Below are positions 1 to 12,440 of a stretch of DNA of 64,000 bases, piece after piece. The stretch spans positions 21,271,001 to 21,335,000 of the forward strand of contig OX419755.1 of assembly GCA_948567375.1 (NCBI GenBank), read 5' to 3'. Under the pieces are notes generated by a model. The model made no database searches. It saw only the letters and a list, made by a program, of their open reading frames with translations, and was not told the origin of the DNA. Source of the DNA: Lunularia cruciata. Its lineage: Eukaryota; Streptophyta; Marchantiopsida; Lunulariales; Lunulariaceae. Every line of letters begins with the position of its first letter. Within the stretch, counting starts at the first letter, position 1. The position numbers were made by a program, and so were the translations under genes.

Positions 1-3000
1 CTAGATTTGGGTAGGAACACTATAGACGTGAGAAGTCAAAGTAGGAAGCAAGAAGCAGTCAATGAGCAAAGGGAAAATACTAGGGAGGGAATTAGTTAGG
101 GAAGTAGATACATGCATACATCAAGAAAAAACATCATTGTATGAAAGGCAAAGTAAATGTCACTTGGAAATAATTTGATAGCAACACGCAGATCTGAGAT
201 ACATCCATCAAAGAAGTGGATGCAAAACTCCCACATAAGTAGAGAAATAAATACAATAGGAAGACAAAGCCAAATTAAAAAGATTGAGATAAATAGGAGG
301 TAAGAGACAAGTAGAAGTTTGGAAATATTGTAGGTCAAGGAAGATCGGAGTCAAGAAACAAAAAATCTTGGAAGTGTATGAGTCAAAGCACTAGAAGTAG
401 AAATTGCTAAAAGAACAAGGGAAGACAAGCAAAGCATCAGAGGATTGGATATAGATATATCATAATAGCACTATGGACGCTTGAGTCCTAAGAAACTAAT
501 GCTAGAGTAGTGTGAAATCCTTAAGGTAGAATGCATCAAATATATCCTACAACAATAGCATAATTGAAACAAATTGAGAAGAACCAATGGGTAACAAACT
601 AGAAAAGAACATGAAATCAAGAGCAGCTATGCAAATGATGGCTAACAAACTAATAAAGAACATGAAATCAAGAGCAACTTTGCAAACAATGGCAAGGAAT
701 AGGAAACGTGGTGTAAGAGCACGCCAATAAGTAGTGCATGAACAAAGATGAAGAACCTGCTAGTAAGTAGTGTGTGAACAAAGATAAAGAACCCATCAAT
801 AAGCAGTGCGTGAACAAAGATGAAGAACCCACCAGTAAGCAGTGCATGAATAAAGATGAAGAATGTGGGCTGGAGTTAGGTAGGAACACTACAAACACAA
901 GAGTGTGAGGTTGGAAGCAGTCAAAGAGTGAAGGGAATATACTAGGAAGGGAATTAGTTGAGGAATGGAGGAGTGGAACAAAACAAGAAGTCTCAAAAGA
1001 TGTGGCTGTAGAAATGGGTCAAAGTGTAACAGGGTAACAAGAGCAAAGCATAAGAGGACCAGATATGAAGTATAGCACCAGCGCTATGGATGTTGAAGTC
1101 TTGAGATGCTAAATAGCTAAGGGAAGCAAAAGGTGGCCATAGTTACCGTCCAAAAAAACACCTATGACTTCATCAATGCCTCATGTAGTATCGAAGTAGA
1201 TGAGCAATTGTCAGTACTCCTTGTATCGAGTTTTTGCTTGAAAACTCATGAGTGCCAAGGCAAACTTGGTTGCTTCCTACAATGCCGCTCAGGGTAAGGG
1301 AAAAACTAAACCATATGAAGCATAAAATCCAAACAATGAGCAGCAACAATAATCAGTAAGATGATTATGTGATGCAAATAAATCAGCCTACAAATGAAGA
1401 AAATGAAAATGTGAGCATGAATAAGTAAGGAACTCAAGACATACTTGGTTAAAGCTTGAAAGGAAACAAATGTTAGTATCAAAAGCAGATGAAAACTAGT
1501 AGAAGTAATTGATGATGCAACAAATGAAGAAGGTAGTAAATTAAGTGAGTGAAAGCAACAAAGAAAGATTAAGAAGGTAAGTTAGAAGGAGTGGGAAGGA
1601 CCAAGTTGTTTGACACCCAACAAAGACAGTAAGGAGAAAATCCCACCATGTAGGGAAAGAGCAGGTTAGTTGCCATAGAAATGGGGGTCAAAAGTGCAGA
1701 GTAAAGTAGAAAGAGTAGCAACCAAAAGTGAAATGAAAATAATAATCCAAAGAAGAGAAAGGGGAACAAGAAGGAGCGGAAGATGAGGGCAAACAAAGAA
1801 ACAAAAAAGAGCATTGCAAAATTAGGGCATCTTGCAAAAGGTCAAAGCATAGAGGGAAGTTCAGCCTCATATGAAGTGAAGGACCAAGTGGACCCACGTG
1901 TCCATAAGCAAAGGCTATGTGTCCATAAGCATACAATCAAGTCCACTTGGCAGAAAATGAAAGTGGTGGTATTTGCAGTGTATATATCATTGTAGGAGTC
2001 AAGATTGTATTTGAGTCTAGGGGAAAATATGTTGGTATATAAGAACAAAAGTCGTTCTAGGAATGGGTTATCCAGAACTCATGAAGTGCAAATGATCAAT
2101 AAGCAATATGTACATGAATCACAATGTTAGAGTAGTGTTAAAGCACTAAGGTAGAATGCATCATTGTTATCTACAGCAAAAGCATAATTGAAACAAAATT
2201 GAGAATAACTGATGGCCAACAGACTAGTAAAGAACATTAAATTGAGAGCATCTATGCAAATGATAGCAAGGAATAGGAAACATGATGTAAGAGGCCACTA
2301 ATAAGTAGTGTGTGAACAAAAATGAAGAACCTAGTATGCTAGTAACCCATGCATGAACAAATATAAAGAACATGGGCTGGAGTCGGGTAGGAACATTGTA
2401 GGCACAAGAGGGCAAAGCAAGAAGCAATCAAAGAATGAAGGAAGGGAAAATACTATGGAGTGAATTTGTTGGAGAATGGAGGAGTGGAATAAAACAAGAG
2501 GTCTCAGATGACGTGGCTATAGAAATGGGTAAAAGTGTAAAAGGGGAACAAGAGCAAAGCATAAGAGGACAAGATATAAATAATATCACAACCAATGTTA
2601 TGGATGTTGGAGTTTTGAGACGCTAAACAGCTAAGGGAAGCAAAAGGCAGCCATAGTAAACCTCCATGAAAACACCTACAACTTCATTAGTGCCTCATAC
2701 AGTGCTAAAGTAGCTAAGAAATTGCCAATATCCCTTGTATTGAGTTTTTGCTCAAAAACTCATGAGTGCCAAGGCAAACTTGGTTGCTCTCCTAAAGTGC
2801 CACTTAGAAGTAGTGGGAAACAAGAAGCATCGACATAAGAAACATCATCGTAAGAAAACTCAATGTTGCATGAGAAGGGACAAGCATGGAGAAAAAACCC
2901 TCAATGCTACACAAGAAAGGACTAAACCTATCAAGAGGGAGAAACCAAGGCAAACATAGAAGCAAGTAAGAGCACCAAAAAGAAATTAGAGCATCTCGCA

Positions 3001-3230
3001 AAAGGACAAACCATGGAGGCAAATTCAGCCTTGTGTTAAGTGAAGGACCAAGTGGGTCACGTGTCCATAAGCAGAGGCCACTTGTCCATAAGACTTCAAT
3101 GAAAAATCCATATGGCAGGAAAAATCCCAAACAGTAGTATTCATTATATATAAAACACTTCATGAATCAAGATAGTCTACAAGTCTAAGGGAAATACTAT
3201 AGGTGGGCTCAAAAATGAGCTCCCCGCTTG
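1..3230 (-). repeat. Pseudo-LTR-like repeat block, left (rearranged, multi-copy)
   Basis: This block shows no credible gene. It is a mosaic of at least two rounds of the same repeat. The stretch at 870-1,290 recurs at 2,370-2,790, about 1.5 kb apart. The stretch at about 120-470 recurs at about 7,840-8,180 and 14,020-14,360. The 1,880-2,030 and 3,040-3,200 segments, with a duplicated 'gtgtccataagc' phrase, recur near 8,900-9,050 and 14,975-15,130. Copies here are more diverged from the 7.6-9.1 and 13.8-15.1 kb copies than those two are from each other, which suggests they are older. Small ORFs here are shadows of repeat sequence. Confidence 0.7.
721..870. repeat. 36-bp tandem repeat, four units
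   Basis: Four imperfect 36-bp units start at 729, 765, 801 and 837, each with the core 'gtgaacaaagatgaagaac' or a close variant. The homologous places in the other repeat copies hold about two diverged units (about 2,300-2,390) or one (about 7,460-7,495), so the array has expanded here. Because 36 is a multiple of three, the minus strand shows a 12-residue repeat (GSSSLFTHCLLM-like). No start, codon pattern or homology supports a real protein. Confidence 0.75.
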
Positions 3231-3244
3231 GCAAAAAGAACAGA

Positions 3245-6180
3245 TGTTCTCAAATCTCTATAGATACTAAGCCCATGATATCCATGGATATTATTTTCTT
3301 TTTGTGAAAGTGAAATTTTTTTTGGATCAGGTGAAGAGGGTAATTTTTGGAGACAAAGCTATCTATAAGTTTCCTACAAGCTGAAAGATATGAATTTTTG
3401 GAATAACATATACGTCTATATCTAACACACTCTGATTTTATAATCCCTAATTTACAATTGGAGGAAATATCAGAAAGAACATGAGGGAGCAAGATTGTCT
3501 TGATGTGAGAAAAGTGAGGTAGCTCTTTCTTATCATAGATAGAGACAAAGAGGTTGAAGGTGTACTCTGTAATGCAACAGTCAAGATAATTATAGTGAGT
3601 GCCAACATAAGTTTGGACTAACTCATAGGAAAGACTAGGATATATTCCACCATCTTTGGCAGCATCATCCTTATGCATGAAATCTATAAAATGATCAAGT
3701 CTCGAGCCTACTACAAGAAGATCATCAACATATCTACAAACTTGGAATAGGTTGTGCAACAAGGCAACATCATTGGCATCCAATAATCTGCATATGAAAT
3801 CAAGTTCATAGGTGAAGAGGTATAGGTTAGCACAAAGACAACACCAAGTGTCCCCATAGAAATTCCATTTTTTTGACAAAAGAGCTGATTCTTGAAAGTG
3901 ATGTAGAGGTTATAAAAAAGGAATAACATCCAACATATAAGCAATTCTGCATCAATAGTCATTAATTTAAGGTGTTTTTCTAACTGAGACATATTTTTTT
4001 ATGTTTTTAAGCCATCTATATTTGAAGTCAAGTGTAGAAGTCCCAACAAACAACACAATTTCCCAATTCAAAGTGAAGTTGTAATGGAAAATAGATCTAA
4101 TGAGAGTAGACAGCCTTGTTTTGAGATCATGGAGGTGGATCTTTGTATAAAGGATGGTGAAATCAAAACTTTGAAAATGAACTTTCTCCATGGTGTCATG
4201 AGTCTGCTGCCAACCAGAGGCTGGGGGAGTAGAGGATCTTGTCTTGCATAATCTTTGCACCTTCTCAAGTAAAATTGGAACTCTAGAAGAGTTGTCCAAG
4301 ATCCAGCTAGAGTCAACCAACAGCCCCACACATAAGAATTCATTCCTCCAGAGGTCATTTGCAGAAGGTAGGAGTGCTTTGAAGAAGGAGTTGAGCCATC
4401 AAGAAAGTTCAGATAATGAAGTAGAGTATCCTCCAGCAATGAACCTAAGAACAATATGAGACTTATGGAATTTCCAAGCACATCACAATCAGGAGAGTTT
4501 CTTTGAATCCTTGAGAAGTATTGAAACTGTGGTGAGAAAGTAAGAGTTGGGTTTGAGGAATCAATGAGTGTTTATAGGTACCTAAAGGAGAACGAAGCTC
4601 GTAAGTAAAGTTTGAATGTAATATTGTCTACAAACAAATACAAAATTGTTAGGACACTTGTCCATACAAGTAATAATGAAATAGGACTTGAAATGAGTAA
4701 GAAGTTTTCTATCATGAGGGGAAAGGAAAATTTGATCTACAAAATTGAAATCATCCAAAATGGGAGGAAGATTGAGTAAAAGTTTAACTCTATGTAGAAG
4801 GGTGACTTTCTAATGATCAAAAATACCTTTGGTGTCGCGGATTGCTTCATAAGAAAGAGCAAAGTTCCGAATGAAAGTTTGAATAGCAATGAAATTAGAG
4901 GAAGGAGAGGTAGGAAAAAGGTGAAACTTGGTTCCTTTGGAGAAGAGAAATGATAAAGTGGAGGAAGGTAAAATTTGAAGCAACGCTGTAATGACATGTG
5001 TATATGAAGGGTTAATGAAACCTAGATGATAAAGATAACTATAGGGAGAAGGAGGAGAAGAAAAATTTGATAACTTGTGTGATAGTGAGGCAAAGTTAAA
5101 GTGTAAACAGCCAAGAGTTTTCCCGTACTTAGAAGCAACAATGGGGATAGTAAATGGAGTACTTGGAGGTAGAGCCTAGAGGAGTTCTAAGTCCCACAAC
5201 AAAGATTGTAAACGAGCTTTGTCTATCTTCTTAGAGGTAAAAGGGAAGATGATATGTGCGGGCCGAATGTCTAGAGAAGATCTTTGGTTTGAGAGGTATG
5301 GAGAGAGAAAAGAAAAAGACGATGGAGAAGTGTAGTAATATCAGACTCAATGTTGAGTAAAACCACAGAAGGAGTTGTTTTAAGGACATGAATGATCTGC
5401 AGCAAGTTCCAAACTTTACAATAGGTGAGAAAGGAATCAAAGAGGGTATTAGAGTCAAGCATCATGAAAAGATGAGAAATTCTACATAAGTAGTCTTTGT
5501 ATGCATATCTACAAGAAATGGGAGAGGTGCACACAAGGGGTGTAGAAAGGGAAGAGTGCTCCCAAGCAGAAGAAACAGAAGGTGTGATAGAAGAGAGGAA
5601 AAGGATGTTTACTCTCATATGACTCCAAAGTGGATGTGAGAAGCTCTTCCACAAATGTTGTACTTTGGAGGAGTCCAACAGTTGAGGAGATGGATCCAAA
5701 AGAGCTCCTCCACATTGGCAAAATCTCTAAATTGAGTACTTAGAGGTACTTTGACCATAAGGAACTGTCGGAAGTTGTGGAACCCAAATTTTGTGATAGT
5801 TGCCATCAAAGGAATAAATTCAAAAGCAAAAGAATGAAGAACCAAGAGAGATTTTCCCAAGCAACAATGTTTTTGGAAGCATCAAAAAGCAAAACATACT
5901 ATTTGACCCACATAGCATTTGCCATTATGCAATGAGTAAATAGTGTACATTACTCTAAAGTCATTTAAGGGATGAAGATGTGAAACATTCCCAATTTGGC
6001 AAATCTTGAAGCCCTTAATTGCTGCATAATGGGATCAAGGTTTGTAGAAAAATGAATGGTGAGTAAACATGTCCTAATCATGAGCCAATCAATTCTTTCC
6101 AAATGGAATGGGAAAGTATGTATAAGATTCAATGTAGAGATTGATCTAAAAAAGGTATGTCCATGCCGAGAGGTCCCCAT
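3245..6180 (-). pseudogene. Penelope-like element copy 1: GIY-YIG plus reverse transcriptase, decayed
   Basis: Reading the minus strand from about 6,180 down, the first recognisable part is a GIY-YIG nuclease relic at about 5,830-5,990. It has 'YSLHNGKCYVGQ', with the YVGQ motif at 5,903-5,914 intact, followed by a TGA stop. The family's conserved RT N-terminal block follows near 4,850-5,000. RT motif A (FDFTILYT) lies at 4,144-4,167. Motif B' is degraded to GISMGT near 3,860. Motif C (RYVDDLL) is at 3,715-3,735, and the 'SIYDKKEL' and 'ECVRYRR' blocks follow. The longest open piece is 3,250-3,879 (209 codons), covering the RT palm end and thumb. At least four frame changes and several stops separate the pieces. 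The GIY-YIG domain precedes the RT, the reverse of canonical Penelope, as described for the Naiad/Chlamys PLE clade. There is no sign of a functional full-length protein. Confidence 0.8.
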
Positions 6181-7200
6181 ATGTGCAACATGGTAGAGGT
6201 AAGGTGTAGATGAGAGCAGGATGGGTCAAGCTATAAATCCCATGACAGGGAATAGGAGTTTTATTGATGTGCCATGAGGTGAGTCGCACAAAAACGCCCA
6301 ACATGGGCACAATAGTGACTAAGAACCGTCAGTCTGACATGGACTGAGATGAGTCAACATGGTTTAAGAAACAAGGATGAAATGAATCCTATGAACAGAA
6401 AGTGGCAGAACAGAGGAGGTTGATGTGGACCTTAGGACAAGGAAATCAATAAACAAAATGAGACGGACTTGTAAAAAACACAATGTTGGCGGTAAATCTT
6501 GGGCAGAACAACAACTATGAACACCAAGTCTGACATGGACGGGATGAGTCAGCAAGGTCTGAGAAATGAGGATGAAGCAACCGTGATGAGGCATTAAATG
6601 GCGGCCTAGAGGAGTCCAATTTGGACCTGAGGACTTGTCAAACAATAAATAGAATGAGGATTGAACAAAGATTGAGACTCAACAGAGTCATTCACATTTT
6701 GAGGCAGATAGACCCAAAGCCCATGAATAGGAACAGATAGAGGTGGCAAGTATAGCTAGACCTGGAGCAAGGCTCAAAGGATTGAGTAGGTGACATGAAA
6801 CAAGGCTTGAGGGTGTGTAGGGAGGAGGTATGTATGAAGGGAGATGGAATGAAGGGAGTGAACTGAAGATATAACAGACGTTGACTAGGTGGACATTGAA
6901 CATTGAACAAAGTTTGAGGGTAAGAAGGGAGCCAAAGTGAAGGGAGCGAAGTGAAGATATAACAAACAACAGGGGTGTGAATGTGAAGAAATGAATGAAA
7001 GGGAATAAAACCATGGAGGCATGCATAGAAGGGAGGAGCAAAAGTATTTTTGGGCAAATGTCATTTTAGAAACATCAAATACCTTCAATGCAAAATGTAT
7101 CCATTCACTGATAGCATAAGCAGTAATGCATGAACTTACCTATCCTAATCATCTATTTTTGCAATATATAGGGAATATATATATATTTATTTATATTTAT
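6181..7200 (-). repeat. PLE copy 1, 5' region upstream of the GIY-YIG, with internal tandem repeats
   Basis: This part lies upstream of the coding relic in element orientation and aligns loosely with 12,440-13,590 of copy 2; both end near 'cctaatc(c/a)(g/t)(t/c)ctatt'. It holds its own tandem repeats. An approximately 197-bp repeat has 'agtctgacatgga' at about 6,330 and again at about 6,527. An 88-bp repeat has 'gaagggag(t/c)gaa(c/g)tgaagat' at 6,851 and 6,939. ORFs read on the minus strand here (for example 6,688-7,057) overlap in three frames and lack recognisable domains, so I treat them as non-coding. Confidence 0.55.
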
Positions 7201-9300
7201 ATATAGAAGCCGTTCTAGGATAAAGTTATCTAGAATTCATTCATGAAGTGCAAATGATTGATAAGCAATATGTACATGAATCACAAAGCTAGAGTAATGT
7301 GAAATCCCTAAGGTAGAATGCATTGAATGTATCCTACAGCCAAAGCATAATTGAAACAAATTGAGAATATTGGACCAACAAACTAATAATGAATATGAAA
7401 TCAAGAGCATCTATGCAAACAATAGCGAGGGATAGGAATTGTGATGTAAGAGCCCGCCATTAAGCAGTACAATGAACAAAGATGAAGAACATGGACTGGA
7501 GTCGTGTAGGAACACTATAGGAATGTGCGGGCTAAGCAAGAAGCAGTCAAAGAGCAAAAAGCGATTTTGGGAATGGTTTTTGTATATATATAGGTATACC
7601 AAAATAGAAGCCATTCTGGGAACGGGTTATCTAAAACTCATGAAGTGCAAATGAGCAATAAAGAATATGTACATGATACGCAACACTAAGAGTATTAAGT
7701 CCCGAGGGTAGAATGCACGGCAGGTAAGCTACACGCAAGGCTAGGGTAGTATGAAATCCCTAAGTTAGAATGCATCGAAGGTAACCTCCAGCAATGGCAT
7801 AATCAAAATAAACATATTGAAACAATAGCATATATATAGGAGAGTATATCATTGAATGAAAGGCAAAATAATTGTCATGTGGAAACCATTAGATAGCAAC
7901 TCGCATATTTGAGATGCAGTCTGCAAAGAAATGGAGGCAGTCCTCCCACATAAGTAGAGAAAGAAATACAACAAGAAGAAATGGACAGCTGAAAAGGATG
8001 GACATAAACTGGTGGAAAGAGACAAGTAATAGTCTGTAAATATTGCGGGTCAAGGAAGAGCTGAGTCAGGAAATGAAAATCGTAGAAGGTGGATGAGATA
8101 GAGCACTTGGAGTATAAATTGCTCAGAGAACAAGGGAAGACAAGCAAAGCATCCGAGGACTTGGATATCAATATATCACAGCAAGCGTTGTGGACACTTG
8201 AGTCCAGAGAAGCCAAACAGCTGAGGGAAGCACAAGATGGCCGTAGTACACCTCCATGAAAACACATGAGATTTCATAAGTGCCTCACGCAGTGCCAAAG
8301 TAGTTGAGCTAGAGTCAGTACCCCTCATACCAAGTTTCTGCTCAAAAACTCATGAGTGCCAAGGCAAACTCAATTGCTCCCCTATAGTGCCGCTCAGAAA
8401 TAGAGAGATATGATAAGCATCAATGAAATAAACCTCCTTGTAAGAAAATGCAGCACTGCACGGGAAGGGACCAGCAAAATAAACAAAAGTAGTGAGATAT
8501 AATAAGCATCAGCAAAATAAACATCCTTGTAAGAAAACTCAGCGCTGCACGGGAAGGGACCTGCGAAATAAACCTCCTTGCAAGTAAACTCAGCGTTGCA
8601 AGGGAAGGGACAAGCAGGGAGCCAAAAAAACTGCTATCCTTCACAAGAAAGGACTAGTGGGAGAAACCCAAGCAAACCACGAGCGGGGAGCAAAAAACGT
8701 CAATGATACCCAAGAAAGGACAGCGGGAGAAACCCTAGCGAACCCAAACTAGCAAACCCAAGCAGGAGAAACCTTTGCGAACAGAGAAGCAAGTAAGAGT
8801 ACTGAAAAGAAATTAGGGGAACTTGTGAGAAGAAGGTCTTCTTCTTCTTCTCTAACTTTGCAACAACGACAGAGGCAAATGCAGTCTCGTGTTAAGTGAA
8901 GAACCAGGTGGGCCATGTGTCCATAAGCAGTGGACACGCGTCCACCAATCTTTGATGAAAATCCACATGGCATAAAAATTCCAAAGAGTGCTATTAGATA
9001 TATAAAATACACTTCAAGAGGCAAGATGGTATACAATTCTAAGTGAAAAACTACTGGTGGGCTTGAAATTGAGCTCCCTGCCTGGCAAAAAGAAATAGAT
9101 GTTCTCGGATCTTGATATATACTAAGCCAAATGATAGAGCATAGAATAGTATATATAGGTATACAAGAACAATAGCCATTCTAGGAATAGGTTATCGAAA
9201 ACACATGAAGTGCAAATGATCATAGATAGTATATATATGAAAAAAAAGTAAAGTACAACTCTTGATCAAAGGTATGGTATCTAGGCCTATAGTAAAAAGT
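7200..9300 (-). repeat. Pseudo-LTR block between the two PLE copies
   Basis: The segment at about 7,665-9,060 is a close copy of 13,830-15,130 and shares its order of sub-blocks throughout. 7,200-7,440 matches 13,600-13,830 and 2,035-2,280. A boundary motif ('gtgggcttgaaattgagctc' at about 9,057 and a diverged repeat at about 9,306) occurs twice, so a short partial duplicate (about 9,150-9,300) sits at the junction with body 2. Within it, 8,420-8,640 consists of short repeated units containing 'aaataaacctccttg' and 'gggaagggac'. No gene is seen. Confidence 0.7.
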
Positions 9301-12300
9301 ACTAGTGGGTTTGAACTTGAGCTACCTGTCTGGCAGAAAGAACGGATGTTCTTAAATCTCTATAGATACTAAGCCCATGATAACCATGGATATCTTTTTC
9401 CATTTGTAAGACTGAGCAAAAAATTTTCTGGATCATGTGAAGGGGGTAATTCTCAAAGATAAAGCTATTTATAAGTTTCACACAAGCTAAAAGGTATGAC
9501 TTTTTGGAATTACTAATCCGTCTATATCAAACACACTCGGATTTTAGAATCCCTAGTTTACATTTAGAGGAAATGTTCGAAAGAACATGAGGGAGCAAAA
9601 TTTTCTTGATGTGAGACAAATCTTTCTTATCATAGATAGTGACAAAGATATTGAAGTCATCGTGAGTAATGCGATAGTCGAGATAATCACAGTGAGTGCC
9701 AAAATGAGTTTGAACTAGCTCACACGAGAGTCTGGGATAGATCCCGCCACCTCTAGAAGCATCATCCATATACATAAAATCTGTAACATGATTGAGTCCC
9801 AAGCAAACCACCAGAAGATCATCAACATATCTTCAAACATGGGACAGGTCGTACAATAGAGCAATGTCATTGGCATCCAGCAATCTGTGAATGAAATCAA
9901 GTTCATAGGTAAAGAGGTGTAGATTAGCCACGAAGACAACACAAGGTGTCCCCATGGGAATCCCGATCTCTTGACGGAAGAGCTTATTCCCGAAAGTGAT
10001 GTAGAGGTTACCAAAAAGGAATAACATCCAACAGATGAGACAGTCCTCATCAACTGCCATGAATTTGAGATGTTTTGCCGATTGAGAGATATTGTTTCGG
10101 TTTTTGAGCCATCTATATTTAAAGTCAAGTATAGAGGTCTCAACCAGTAACACGGTTTCCCTATACACAGTGAACCTATAATGGAAAATAGATCTAAAGA
10201 GAGTAGACAATCTTGTCTTGAGATCATGGAGGTGGATCTTAGTATAAAGGGTGGTGAAATCAAAACTTTGAAAAAGAACCTTTTCCAAGGTGGAAAGAGT
10301 CTGTTGCAAACCAGAATCTATGGGAGAAGAGGATCTGCTCTAGCGCAGTCTTTGCACCTGCTCAAGCAAAACAAGAACGCCAGAAGAGTCGTCCAAGATC
10401 CAACTAGAGTCAACCGTCAGCCCTACTCGTAAGAATTCATGCCTCCAGAGGTCGTTTGCATAAGGTAGCAATGCTTTGAAGAATGAGCTCAACCAACGAG
10501 AAAGTTCAAACAAGGAAGTGGAGTAGCCTGCTGCAATGAACCTAAGAGCAATGGGAGACTTCTGGAATTTCCAAGCGTAGCAGAAGTAAGGGAGTTTCTT
10601 GGAATCCTTGGAAGCACAAAATCTTTGAGAGGTATTGAAACGGTGATGAGAAAGTAAAAGTTGGTTTTGAGGAAGCAATAATAGTTTATAGATTGCTGAA
10701 GGAGAATGAAGCTCGTTGAGTAAAGTTTGAATGTAAAAGTGTCGATAAACGAATATGAAAATTTTGGGACACTTGTCTATATAAGTAATAATGAAATGGG
10801 ACTTGAAATGAGCAAGAAGTTTTCGATCATGAGGAGAAAGGAAAATTGGATCGATAGAATTGAAATCATTATGAATGGGAGGGAGATTGAGTAAAAGTTT
10901 AATCTTTGGTAGGATGGTGACTTTCCATTGGTAAAAAATGCCTATAGTGCTCAATATGGCAATTTTTGGGACACTTGTCCATATAAGTAATAATGAAATG
11001 GGACTTGAAATGAGCAAGAAGTTTTCGATAATGAGAAAGGAAAATCAGATCGACAGAATTGAAATCATCATGAATGGGAGGGAGATTGAATAAAAGTTTA
11101 ATCTTTGGTAGGATGGTGACTTTCCATTGGTAAAAAAAGCCTATAGTGCCAATATGGCTTCGTAATAAAGAACAAAATTACAAATACAAGTTTGAATCGC
11201 AATGAAAGTAGAGGGGGGGGAGAAGTGGGCAAAATTCGAAACTTCGTTCCTCTAGAGAAGAGAAGTGAAATGTTGGTGGAAGGTAAAATGTGAAGCGATG
11301 ATGTAATGACATGCCCATGTGAAAGGTTAATGAAACCTGGATTGAAGACAACTACAAGGAAGAGGAGAAGAAAAGTTTGATAATTTCCGTGAAAGAGAGG
11401 CAAAGTTAAAGTGTAAACGACCTAGAGTTTTACCATACTTAAAAACAACAATGGGGATAGTAAAAGGAGTACCTAGAGGTAAAGCCTATAAATCTTTTGG
11501 ATCTCTCAACAAAGCTTGTATACGGACTTTGTCTATCTCCTTAGAGGTGAAAGGGAAAATAAGGAGGGTGGGACGAATGCTTGGAGTGGATCAACAATGC
11601 GAGAGATATGGAGACAAGAAGAGCAAAAGGCATTTGAGGAGTGTAATGATATCCAACTCAATCCTAAATAAAACTATTGAAGGAGTAAATTTAAGAACAT
11701 GAAGAATCCTCAACAAATTACCAATTCGAAAACGTGCGATAGAGGAGTCCGAGAGGGTATCAGAGTCAAACAATGAGAATAGATGAGAAATTCAACGGAG
11801 GTAATCTATATAGGCATATCTTTTAGAAATGGGAAAGTTGGCCGTAAGGGATGTTGAAAGGGGAGAAAAGGGGTGATAGAAGAGAGGAGAAGTGTGGTTT
11901 CTCTCATATTACGCCGACAGTCGATGTGAGATGCTCTGCCATGGACGTTGTACCCACGAGGAGCCCAACAATTAAGGAAACAGATCCAAAAGAGCTCATC
12001 TGGGTTAGCAAAATCTCTAAAACTAGTACCTGGACCATAGGGGACAGAAATCATCAAACCCGAATTTGGCCATCACGGCCATAAAGTCGAAGGCAAGAGA
12101 ACGATGAACAAAGAGAGACTTTCCCAAGCAGCAATGTTGTTGGGATCTTTGAAAAGCAAAACCTACAATTTGGCACACATAGCATTTGCCATTATGCAAG
12201 GAATAAATGATATAGATAACACCCAAGTCATATAAAGGGTGAAGAAACAAAACCCTTCCTATATGGCAAAATCTCAAAGCCCTTAACTGCTGCAGAATGG

Positions 12301-12440
12301 GATCTGGTTCTGTAAAAATATGACTGGTGAGAAACCAATGTCATGATCATGAGCCAATCAATTCTGCTCGGAGGGAAAAAGAAAGTCTGAGTAAGGCTAA
12401 GTGTAAAGATGGATCTAAAAGATATGTTGTCAAGCAGAGA
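9300..12440 (-). pseudogene. Penelope-like element copy 2: GIY-YIG plus reverse transcriptase, decayed
   Basis: On the minus strand a GIY-YIG domain is clear at about 12,060-12,235. 'GVIYIIYSLHNGKCYVCQIV' is followed by FQRSQQH, giving the two core strands, the catalytic-type Arg and a His; the second core motif is YVC instead of YVG. Downstream come the conserved N-terminal RT-family block (FINLSHGH ... LLFSRGTKF, 11,240-11,360), a YIDK block, and motif A FDFTTLYT (10,241-10,264). Motif B' QEIGIPMGT lies near 9,950. Motif C RYVDDLL (9,812-9,832) comes just after a TGA. The 'IYDKKD' and 'ECV' blocks end near 9,540. The ORF is broken by several stops and frameshifts and by a 202-bp internal duplication. 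It shares all blocks with copy 1 but decayed independently: for example, YVG is kept in copy 1 and GIPMGT in copy 2. Confidence 0.82.
10757..11160. repeat. 202-bp tandem duplication inside the PLE copy 2 RT gene
   Basis: The stretch from 'ttttgggacacttgtc' at about 10,762 to 'ggtaaaaaatgcctatagtg' near 10,950 is repeated from about 10,964 to 11,157 with few differences. The duplicated piece codes for the region just downstream of the conserved N-terminal RT block. 202 is not a multiple of three, so the duplication alone shifts the reading frame. Copy 1 has only one unit at this place (about 4,650-4,840). Confidence 0.8.

Noticed and set aside
5880-5950. In-frame TGA within the copy 1 GIY-YIG domain as a possible selenocysteine codon (some Naiad PLEs are reported as selenoproteins)
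   Set aside because: Land plants are not known to have selenocysteine machinery. Copy 2 has Gln at that place, and the ORF has many other ordinary stops and frameshifts, so decay explains it.
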